Positions 16,912-33,300 of a stretch of DNA of 64,000 nt are shown piece by piece. Position 1 is the first letter of the stretch, and each line of letters begins with the position of its first letter. The stretch lies in NCBI GenBank assembly GCA_009869945.1, contig WIXG01000009.1, positions 310,001 to 374,000 of the forward strand, given 5' to 3'. Origin of the DNA: Mesaphorura yosii (lineage: Eukaryota > Arthropoda > Collembola > Poduromorpha > Tullbergiidae). The notes below the pieces were generated by a model that ran no database searches, was not told where the DNA came from, and worked only from the letters and a program-made list of their open reading frames with translations. The position numbers were made by a program, and so were the translations under genes.

Positions 16912-18124
16912 GTTGACTGGATTGACGACAGGAACTCCAGCAGTCCAACGCACTTCTTGTAGAGAGACTGCACTTCGATTTCTAAGGAAAATCTACCTAC
17001 CATAAAATTAAGTTCATGCGCTTTCTTCCACTTTCACCCACCCTCTGTCTATTGTACTGTATCACTGCACTGTGCCCTGGCTTGGTTGTTCTTGTTTAAT
17101 GTTATTTGACTGCAGTGAAGAATCTGTTCCGTAGACTCTAGAAACAGAAACAAACAGCCGCCGCGCAGATGACGAAGGAGTAAAGTAAAAGCAGAGCAAG
17201 AAAGTTCCGCCCGAACCCGAGCAGTGAACACACGTAATCGCACGAATGATAATGGAAGTACGCAATCGTACCTTTGCACTGTACACTCACTGTCAAATAT
17301 CGAACATCCCAGCAGCGCAGCACCCAATACTCATGCGGGATGACTCATTCACCGATCGCGAATTGCGAAAAGCACATCTGCAACGTCCTGGGTGGTCTCC
17401 GTCCCGTGTGTCCCGTACTCGTATACCACTGTGGGCGGACTAAATATCGGTCAACGGGAACGAATTAAAATCTGGACCCGTTTTCGTAGTATTTTAAAGC
17501 TTAAAGGTGCTTAATTGGAATGGAGATTTAAACACTGCCCACTGCGCTGTTATCAATGTGTGTTAATCGCTTTAAGTATTACATAACCCTGAATCTGAGC
17601 TTATAGCTTGGCAGGCTGGTTAAGAATTAAAATAACTTGGCTGACAGGCTGTATTAAATTAGATTAATCAATTAGGCCCAATTTACTATAACTGGGCTGT
17701 GGTTGGACGGGCTTAACCATAGCTTGCCCAACTCCAAGTTTCAAGGACCCTGCTGGAAAAACATGTTATTTAATTTTGCATGCTGGAAGTAATGCGCAAT
17801 GTGCATGTAAACTTGCAAATTGCAAATGCGGAATGTCAGTGATTTTAGGTCTGAATATCCAGCAGGAAATATTTAGTGCATTGGCCTTGGTTTTCCAAGA
17901 GGTTTAGCTTTAACTTACGTCGTTCTGTTGCGGTTTGGGAACTGTCCAGTCATAATTCGAATGTATGACTCAAATTACATCAATTAATAGTTGTATTACT
18001 CATTTACGGTTGCGATACTCATTCATGGTTCATATTCACATTGTTCGGAGAAGATCGTAGTTCAAAGAGAAATGATTCATACCGAAATTCTCGATATCGT
18101 GATTGCATTATCTGACTGATACTG
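16912..18124. other. upstream region of Rop
   Basis: About 1.2 kb between the Rop start codon and a small candidate gene. Short open frames on both strands near 17050-17470 do not resemble proteins. Presumably it holds the Rop promoter and 5' leader. Confidence 0.4.
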
Positions 18125-18420
18125 ATGTCTTCTCTGACAATCGAAGAGATGATGAATCCTGAGAATTTTGTGAATTTATTGCTAATGGAGCCAAATACAG
18201 TGGCACCCGTGGTAATAATGGAGGGGTTCCATACGGATTTTCAAGTTGAATCAACGAACGTTTTATTAATCAATCGAGTAAGTAAAGACTGTAATACGAG
18301 AATTCAATTCTGGACGACCGAGCGGACGGCATAATTTTACTTCAGGTTTTCAGACTCCAAGTTGCATTCGCGTGGCTTGAGACTCGAGTGGGCCCTGCGT
18401 CGGCGTGCCGCAAATTGTGA
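18125..18420 (+). CDS. candidate small gene, 2 exons, 75 aa (unrecognised)
   Basis: ATG at 18125 opens a 51-codon exon (18125-18277) with ordinary protein-like composition: MSSLTIEEMMNPENFVNLLL, then acidic and aliphatic residues. It ends at a good donor, CGA|GTAAGT. A TTTTACTTCAG acceptor 68 nt later, a typical intron size here, allows an exon 18346-18420 starting VFRLQVAFAWLE and stopping at TGA 18418-18420. I recognise no family. The second exon overlaps, antisense, a possible final exon of the neighbouring two-TM gene (18350-18438); both cannot be equally trusted. It might instead be a chance ORF or a remnant. Confidence 0.25.
18262..18267 (-). terminator. putative distal polyadenylation signal for the two-TM gene
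   Basis: AATAAA on the minus strand (TTTATT on plus) lies about 250 nt beyond the distal alternative last exon, where a distal 3' end would be expected. Confidence 0.3.
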
Positions 18421-18515
18421 AGCAATTCTTGAACCCACCTGCAAATTTGCAATTACAATGCAACGGTAAAATCAAGACAATTGAAACGATGGACTTGGAA
18501 CTGGCAACTGTGTTA

Positions 18516-18698
18516 CTAACCTGCATCTCTCTTTTCCTTAAAAAGCCACGTCGCGTATTGACACGCGCAGTTTTGCTGCCCATGCCCACCCACGTGCGAA
18601 GGATACGCGGGCATGGTGTCTGTCGAGGGCAATGTGGCCAGCTTTCTGGCGTAGTCCTTAAACCACGTTTGGAGATACCGGAGGAATAAAGCTTCACA
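18516..18698 (-). CDS. alternative (distal) last exon of the two-TM gene, duplicate of exon 4
   Basis: A minus-strand reading frame begins after the acceptor TTCCAAAG in phase 0, the same phase as the donor of exon 3 at 19556. It encodes 60 residues starting CEALFLRYLQTWFKDYARKL and containing NCACQY. The regular last exon (19065-19292) has LFLRYVQRWSKDFLRRRL and LCVCQY at matching positions, so the two are clearly homologous. This copy either stops at TAG (18516-18518) or uses a donor at 18521 (GATGCAG|GTTAGT) to reach an exon at 18438-18350, which continues in phase and ends with TGA. The copy keeps its frame and has diverged while retaining LFLRY, W, KD and CxCQY, which suggests a functional alternative terminus rather than a decaying duplicate. 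Confidence 0.6.
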   Translation of the reverse strand, partial: CEALFLRYLQTWFKDYARKLATLPSTDTMPAYPSHVGGHGQQNCACQYATWLFKEKRDAG

Positions 18699-18808
18699 CT
18701 TTGGAATAGGACAATAGTAAATTACGAGTTAAATAAAATAAGTTAGACACAAAATGAGTTGAGATTCTTAAATTAATCGTAAAGCTCCTGGCTCCTGCCT
18801 ACAGCCTC

Positions 18809-18814
18809 TTTAAT
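18809..18814 (-). terminator. putative proximal polyadenylation signal for the two-TM gene
   Basis: ATTAAA on the minus strand lies about 250 nt after the stop of the proximal last exon and before the distal one. It would allow alternative polyadenylation to choose the terminus. Confidence 0.3.
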
Positions 18815-19064
18815 TCCTGCCTTCATTAACGCAATTAACAATATCCAGCGAACAATGAACTAAAAGCTGGCTTTAAATGAGTTACATACTTTTAAGTTGA
18901 AATCTCGTTAAGGGTAAAAGAAATCTCCAGCACTTCGCGACTAGACTTTCATAAGTAATAGCGAGATGATTGTTTGGTCCCTGTTTGGATTCTAATTCTA
19001 ATCTACTTTCTACTATTTACAGCTACGTTTCTAATTCTGCATTGTAATTGTATAAAGTTTGTGG

Positions 19065-20914
19065 TTAAGAGCTTCCGAAGCATGGCAGCCACCCGGAGCA
19101 CGATTCCCCACTACTGCTGGACACTGGCTTGTGTCTCAAGTACTCCTCCGTGTACTGACACACACAAAGCGAACTGTGAAGGTGGCGTGGCGAAGCGGGG
19201 TTCTCGGCACCTTCAGGAGTCCAGTCAAGTCTTCGTCGCAAAAAGTCTTTTGACCAGCGTTGCACGTAGCGCAAAAACAGCCGCTGACCGTCCTAAACAC
19301 AAGAACCACCACAACAGGAAATTATTAAGCTTGTACGCTCAAGTTTACACCACCATTCCAATTCAAAATGCAAGAGATTAGAATTTTCTACGTAAACAAC
19401 TGGCCAAATTGTTAGAAAAGCACCCAATTTAAGCCCTCAAGGTCATGCGAGTCCGCAACTGTCTTGGAGTCGGCTAATCACTTTAATGGCGGTCATTAAA
19501 TCGGCCCGGAGCCTCAGTTGACCTACTTAGTTCGTGACGGGAGTGAAAATCTCACCTGACTTTGTGGTATGCGCCTGGAGGTTGTCCCCGAGCCGACGAC
19601 GATGTCAACTGCCGTGCTGTCCAAATGCCTCTGGAGCGAGGAAGGGTCGGCAGCTGCCTCGACGATGTGTGCCAGTCTTTTAATGCACTCTGTCGCGTCA
19701 TAGTAAATGAAAGTGAGTTGGATTTTATGACAGGAGAGTCGTCCCCTGTCATCGACTCCTACAATTAGCTTGTGCTTCAAAAGTAGTTTATTGACTCGAG
19801 CCATGCACCTGATAACAAGCAAACACAAACAAAAGTTGCAGTAAACAAGTGATAACGATATACGCTCATGCGTACGCGAAAGCAAACCGGCCAACTTTTT
19901 ATTCATTCATGCATGAAAAATTCAAAATTTTACTTTTCTTACCTTTCGAGCCCTTTGTTAATCTTAATTTTGATGTACATGCACAGAAACACGGCGGCTG
20001 CATTGATGATGAGCCACGTGATGCCCAGGGCGAACAGGGTCACTCCTCTGACGGAGGAGAAGAGGATGATGAGGAGGATGAAGAAGGCTGTCGCCAGCCA
20101 GGCCGCGAGAAGTCTCTTGTAACAAATGATGTAGACGTTGAATCGGAAGTCAGTCGTTAGCATCTCCATGATGTGCACGTACTCCTCCACCGTCAGAGTC
20201 AGACTCTCATTCATGAGTTCCTCGGGCACGAGCTCAGGGCGAAAAACTGCCGGCGTAATCCACGGCCAACGCATGTTCATTGGGATGATGGACACGATCT
20301 CGTCGCCATTTGCTGTGTAGAAATCCCAAATTAAACCTGGTACACTTGACAATCAAGAAAAAGAGTAAATCCTGCTTACTGAATCCAGCTCGCCTGATTC
20401 CATTACTTCCTTCGCCTCCGCTCGCGCTCGTCCCCGCGACCGTGTTCAGGCTCGGCTGGGAGTTGCGTAGTTCCACGTTGATGAAGGTTGAGTTGTCTTT
20501 GCTTGCGCCTTCGCTTTTGTTGTTGGCGTTCTGAATCTGACTTTTGACAGGGGAACTTGCATTACTGCTACTGTTGCTGCTGCCTCGCGCGGATGTCACG
20601 GACACTTTGGACGGAGACTGAATTTGTACTGTGGGAACAATCGCGACGGAAGTCTCAATCACGGCGGGACGCCCATTTTGGTCGGGATCGTCCACGCGAC
20701 CGCCGTGGCTGGCGGGAGGCGAGTGGACTGTCGACGTCACCGTGGCTTCGGTGGCAGTAGCGGCGTGCTGCTGCTCGGACGATGGCGATCCGTCGTCATT
20801 GAATTTGACCCACGTCTTTGTACTGCTGCTACTGCTGGGAGCAGTTCCATCTGAATCCAGGTCATCACCCGCCGAGGCACTGCTCAGAGGATCGCTCTGT
20901 AACGATCTTTCCAT
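19065..20914 (-). CDS. two-TM protein resembling TMEM268 (DUF4481), 461 aa
   Basis: Exons: 20914-20380, 20312-19943, 19808-19556, 19292-19065 (proximal last exon); 462 codons with stop. The first roughly 180 residues are Ser/Thr/Asn-rich and look disordered. A conserved-looking region follows (NGDEIVSIIPMNMRWPWITP). Next come two adjacent hydrophobic helices (AAWLATAFFILLIIL and LFALGITWLIINAAAVFLC) forming a hairpin, and a soluble region with KHKLIVGVDDRGRLSCHKIQ and VDIVVGSG. The C-terminal exon has LFLRYVQRW and a CVCQY motif and ends in a Cys/Ser-rich tail. The helix hairpin and conserved C-terminal half match my recollection of TMEM268 (C9orf91) proteins, whose function is poorly known; treat the name as tentative. 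A homologous second last exon lies downstream at 18516-18698. Confidence 0.8.
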
Positions 20915-21930
20915 ATTTCAAGCCAGAAATTGCTGGAACCTCAATTAAAACCACACCTAGCCTTCAGCATTCAGAATTCAGCTTCAGCCGAGTTAACATA
21001 GCAGACTGACTGACTGAAAGGGTTGAAGTTGTAGTTGCAGTTGTTTGTTATTGGAGTTTGAGGCTTTGAGTGATGTGAATCATCCATATAGAGCAGTAGC
21101 AATAGCATAATTGTCGTGAAGCACCAAACTAAACGCAACGCAAACACCTGAAAATCGCAGCGCAGCAGTCTCAGCCAGCATTGAGCAGTAAACTCCACCG
21201 CACTCCACTCGAATCCACTTTTGCTATCATCGTGCAAGACAAGACAACCCTCGAGCCCATTCCAATTCCATTGCTCACTTATTCACCTGTTCGCTTGTAC
21301 CTCAACGCCAACAAAGCGCAGGCCAAAGCCAAACCGGATTGTTACGCTATTGCTATTATGCTCTTATGCATCGTATTTATGTAAGTCTCAGCCCAAGTTA
21401 TATAACTAAAGCAGAGCCCGACTACGACGAAGAATGCAAGTCGCAAGTGCTTAACGCTTACGAGCCAGCTTAAGGCTTAAAGCTTAAAGCCAAGCAGCAG
21501 GAGCATTTTGTGCGTTATTTCCATTACCATTGCGTTGCCATTGCGTGATTTATTTATCGTATTCAGACAGGCAACGGGCCATGGTGTATGAATGCTGGTG
21601 CTCGTGTTCGGTTCAGACAGACAACAGACAGTGGGCCCCTCAATTGAATTGCTACGTAATTGCGTTCTGTTTCTTTCCAGGAACGGTTGAATGGTCGGAA
21701 AAGCTCTTGGCTCATGACATCAGGAAAATAACAACTAACTAAACGCGGCGCGGTGTAGCTTTTGCAAATTACCGTGCTAAAATGCGAATTCCAGCTTGCT
21801 GAACTCACGAGGCTCACGCGCCGACGTGCGTCTCGAATTTCCAATTTTTTACCAGAAATTCGCGAAAATTCCCAGAAACCCGAAATGTTGGAGGAGAAAA
21901 GACAATCTTGACATCAACTTGAATAAATAG

Positions 21931-21936
21931 TTTATT
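21931..21936 (-). terminator. putative polyadenylation signal of ftz-f1
   Basis: AATAAA on the minus strand (TTTATT on plus) lies about 2.1 kb after the ftz-f1 stop. It is positional evidence only. Confidence 0.3.
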
Positions 21937-22213
21937 TATCTTCTTTCAGAACCGATGCACATTTACGTCAGATGCTAGCCATTCTTATCCTTAAATATGT
22001 ACACTGTTAGTATGTTTTTGAAAAATAGTCAAAGTCGAAAATAAAAGAGGTGTACGCGCGCAGGTCGCAAGCGCTCTGCTCTGCTGTGATGATAACGACA
22101 GTAATTCTAGTTGACTATTGATAGTAGCAAATTCTTCAATCACTCTAGTACGTCAATTTCTAAAAGACTAAAAGGAAAGTTGTAACACACGACAAACGAG
22201 CATGATTTAATTG

Positions 22214-22242
22214 GTGACAGTGACAGTGACAGTGACAGTGAC
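22214..22242. repeat. (GTGACA)n hexanucleotide repeat
   Basis: Nearly five perfect GTGACA units in tandem lie in the presumed ftz-f1 3' UTR. Confidence 0.85.
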
Positions 22243-24020
22243 GGAAACACAAGTTAAAAGTACAAATACAAATTGAATCTTTCGCTCAGAATTTCATGAT
22301 TTTCTACTTGACAAACATACACGGACAAATTCACGAATTAGAATTTTATGCTTAAGGGATTAAAGACCTCGTAACTCAATACAATAACAACCCAAATTCT
22401 CAGGCAGTAGAACAATGCATTTGTTTCAACTTTTCAATCCCGACTGACTATCAGCTCAAGTGATTCGGAGTTCTTTACTTTGCTTTACAAGCCGAGTGGT
22501 TCCAAATTCCAGATTTGTGAGTAACTACAGAAAGCGAATCACTTTTGGAATGTTCAACGTCCTTAAATTCTCTTAATTACAATTAACATCAACGTACACG
22601 TACGCATGCAGATCACAAAGAAATTGATTGTTCCTGTTCCGATCACTTTCATTTCAAGATTGTGTCTTGCCTTTACACAATACCTTACAGTTTACACAAA
22701 ATATTGGTACTCAAGCAGTCAAGCAGCGAGGGTCATACAAAAATAGGTCAGATTATCTTCGATTGACTTTTCGACATCGACGCATACTCGATACGCTATG
22801 CTAAATGTGAGGAAGTTACACAGACGCAGACAGACGACGCATCGAAACTTACAGACAGACAATCGTAATTCGCACGCAAATAAGCGGAAGCTAATAAGAG
22901 AACAACCTGGGTTAAGAAGTGGCTACAAGGTACTTTACTTTATACAAACAATAGCTTTGCGAGTTTATAAAATCTACATTTCACATAAATCCTCTGAATT
23001 CTGAACAAGAACTACGCTTTTACTGAAGCGAACAACGCTCGACTTCGCCCTAGCTTATCCAATAACTTAATATCGTTACTGCTTAATTAATTCTACTTAT
23101 GACGTCGCTTATCCCATCACGTTCAATAACATTTTATGCTACAAGAAATTATGCCCAAGAATCCCGATCCAAGAACGCTCATTAGTGTAGAACATTTTTG
23201 AAAGATTTTACCTAAGCACTAAATAGAAAAATAACTCTATGCATATTCCTCGCGAGACGTAGGCGGTTGCCACCTAAACGTATCCCCTTAGAAGTAAGAA
23301 CCCCTCGGCAATTCCCCCAAATAGATTTATCACTTGAACTGAAACTCACCTATTATAAAAGCTTAAGAATATTTCAGCCTAATACGAATTTGACGGTTTA
23401 GCTGTGCTTAACTAGTTTAGTTACTCATTGTCAACCCAGTTACAGTTACATAAAGAGTAGCAACATTAGTTTGAAGGATCATGAAACTCCTCCGCCCAGA
23501 TTTCAGCTCAAAGCCCGATCCCCGAACGTTTGTATAAAAGTGCCAAGCCACCAAAGGAACAGAAACGAAAGCAATTAAGATTAACCCTCCCTTGCACTTG
23601 CCTTAGAAGAATAGCAATAGCTTAGTTTATAGATCACAGATTTCGCCTCTTTCAACTTTCGGTCTAGTTGAAACAAATGGTTGAACGTATTAATACAGTA
23701 CTGGTTCTAGAGAATCCAAAACACGAATACATGCGTAAAATTAATCGTCTACTAGTACACTGAATAAAAAGAAGGCTTAATTAGATAAAGTTGAAATTAA
23801 TCTTCACAGACTACAGAAAAGGTGTCGCAAGTTTAAAAATATGAAAAAGACGAGTATTCTCTGAACAGCTCAAAAACAATACTTGATTGAACCCCCACAA
23901 AAGATAACTTCGAACACCGCAAACACAAATATTATACAACAATAATGAATTTGAGTACTAAATGGACTACGGAGTAAAAAAATCTTGATTAATAAATAAA
24001 TGGTGAGTGAAGTACGTCTT

Positions 24021-30303
<6,283 letters not shown>

Positions 30304-33300
30304 CAAATCTTCTGCTTCGGCTTCGAAAAGCTCAAGCGGTGGGGATGACGGACTTGGTGTGGCGCAGCGGTGTGGAACCTCCGAATAAATACAATGCCCT
30401 TCTTAGCCTCTAAATCAGTTGCAGTATCACAGCTGTAAATTCTTCAGAACCACGAACCAGAAGCCACGTGCAGGAGCGAGAATCACGCGTCTGGATGCTG
30501 ACGCCTGAATCGGAACTGGCACTCGAACAAGCGTCGGTTTGTTTCAACTTCTCAGCACACGCATGTACGCATAAATTCAAGTGTCATCAATTTCGGATTT
30601 CGGAAGGTGGATGCTTTCATACAGTTTCTGGTTACTTTTTCGTTGTTTACGTTTTTCGGACAGAAGAAGATGCGCCGAGAAGAACAAAGCCAGGCGAGTG
30701 CCGCAGGTACCATTCACAAAATCACGTCGACGCAATAATAGCGACAGAGTACAAAGGCAGGCGAAAGATTAGACTACGAGCCAAGTTGGTTTAATAAATT
30801 AGAAGTGTGCTGGCTGAAGGGGAAGGCAAAGGCAGGGGTTTGCAGGCTGCAGCGCAGACTTTTGTTATTTTTTGCACAAGAATCCACTCCGGCGAAAAGT
30901 AGCACAGAATTGCTCAGTTACGTCACCCCTTCAGTACGTACGTTTTTTGCGTGTGTTGTTGCTTCGCAATTCGTAATAATCAACTCGCTCTTTTACAAAA
31001 ATACTCGCATAAAAAACGCATCTGTCTCTCGGCTCGGCGCACCACGGCACAACACTCAACTGACTGTGACTGCGACTGCGATTGAAACTGAAATGAGTCA
31101 ATTGGAGCTGGGGCTGAATTTGCTGAATTCAAACTTTGTAAATGTCGGACACTTTCATGACTTTAACCAATGTTTCTGGGCCCTCGACCAATGAAGTAAT
31201 AATGAAGTTGAATCGTGTGTGCTCGTGCTCGCTGATCCAGGAGACAAAGCCCAACAATTTCCATTATCACAGTTCAGAATTTATCAACCCGCACCAAAAT
31301 GCATCGAGCAACGATTGCATTTGCTTTGCTTTTGCAGTTCACAATTTCGGTGGATGCACTCACGATACGAAATTCACGATGCTCAATTACGACAAAGATC
31401 ACAGTCAGACTGCCAAAATCCGAATTCCGGTGGGTCCGAAATGGAAGATCACAAGGCACTGGGCTCAACAGGTCACAAAAGACAAGAGTGTCAACAGTCA
31501 CTTGAAGGTACAAGGCAAATATGAGACAGAAGACAGAGGCTTTCTTTCCTGAAACTGGACTGAACCGAGTCCGTCCGTCAACTGCGCGTCGGCACACCGA
31601 AGCTGCGAGCCAAGTTATTGAAATTAATTGAAGAAACTTGTTAAATATAGTACAGAAGACTCGAGAGTCGAGGGAGAGACCGCGGCCACACGTCAGAACG
31701 ACTCGTGCGTTGGAGTGTAAATGGACTAGCCGAGACCCTTGTGCAAAGATCTTTAGCGCTGTGCAGTGAAAGTAAATTTGTGCTTGGAGCTCAGATAATA
31801 TAGCAATAAAAGAATAATAATAAATGTTATGTGAGCCGTCCTACTTTGCAAAATCTGTGTCTATGTTAGCTAACACGTTGTGCTTGCTCGGTTATATCAG
31901 CTTTGTTTATACCTACGAAGTACGCTGTTATATGGAAAGGATTACAATGGCATGCCACTCGCTTCTTCGCTCGCCGTGGCTGTGAGCAGACCCCCGCACA
32001 ATGCCAACTAACTGGCAGCAGCTCGTCAGTCCCCAAAAGTGCTCTCACGCTACGCCGCTGTCTATACAGCATGAGGTTACTGAACACATGTACAAAGAAA
32101 GAAGCCTGCACAGCCAAGAGATTCATCCCTTCATTCCATAGAGATCGAAAGTGTTTCCAGTCTCGCGTACGCGTAGCAGCCGTAGCGTACAATTCACTGT
32201 ATAGGCTTCGGCTCTGCTGCGCTATGAAAGCAAAAGTAAATACTCCGTATAGCTGCCTGCCTGGCCTGGGTTCTATAAATATGCTCAAGTGCACTGTTTA
32301 TAACCGCATGCCCTTTCGTCTATACCCATGCCCAAGCCTAAAAGCGACCTAGTGACCTACTTTTGCCAAAACTCCAAACTTCTCATTTCATTCCCACCAG
32401 CGTTCCATTTTCTCAATACCTTCGTGCATCTTCATGCATCGTGGCGGCTGGCATGATTACTCTGATTTTCATTTTACTCAGGGCCAGCGCAGCCGAGAGC
32501 CCCAGAATTCGTGGGACAACAGAGTACAAAATGTAAACAAGCTCCAATCCGATTATGTTAATTAGAAACTTCGAAATTCAGCTTGGCTTGGCATGGAAGA
32601 GAAATGGAGAAATTTGACAACTTTCCTTCCACCAAGTAGCCTGCAAGTGCAACGAGTCTGAAGCACTTTGGAGTTCAATCTTTGTTCTTTGCTCTTTGTC
32701 ATCCGCTGCTCGAAATGCATTTCCAATTTCTCATCTCCACCGTCGTCACGTCCACTTTCGTTTTCTGGACTTTCGAAATCATGCGTGCTATTTTTGGCAT
32801 ACACGTTTAACCGCATCGGCGATTGTGACAAGGCACTTAAGGACCATTATGAAATTTTTAGCGTTATTGAAATAGAAACTTGGCAATAAATTTCTCTTTC
32901 TTCTACGTCTGCGCCCGCGGTGAACAGCAATTAATTGCACTTTCATTCCAGGTTAAATAAGTGACAATTTATGAATAGGTCGCAAATTGCAAAGGATTTC
33001 TGGACTTTTGAGCCTCGAAACGCAGAAGATGCGGTGCCTTGTCAGTAATTTCAGTTCCCATTCCGGTAGCTGTAGCCGTTCTCAGTCCAATCTCAAGTCG
33101 AACAGTGAAAAGAGAAAAAACCCACAATTTTATTTTACAAGAACAACACGCAACGCAAATCAAACAAGCCAAGTCAAGTATCAAGTGGTTTAACTTGACA
33201 TAATTTCAACGGCAAAATTCTTAATCAGAATTCACCACATAAATAAGGTACAGGCGAGGAAGGTTACAATTAACAATTGCAAGAAATGAGATACATGCAG

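Larger units (their letters stand above)
20915..24020. other. two-TM gene upstream region and probable ftz-f1 3' UTR
   Basis: From about 21.93 to 24.02 kb the sequence is AT-rich, without coding signatures. A minus-strand AATAAA (21931-21936) is present, so this is probably a roughly 2.1 kb 3' UTR of ftz-f1. It contains a (GTGACA)n tract at 22214-22242 and an AAATAGGTCA element at 22741-22750. The part from 20915 to 21930 is probably the promoter of the two-TM gene. Confidence 0.4.

Noticed and set aside
31866..32352. Long overlapping open frames on both strands (142 and 149 codons)
   Set aside because: Both have Cys/Arg-rich, low-likelihood composition and no motif; mutual mirror frames of one stretch, with no splice or family support.
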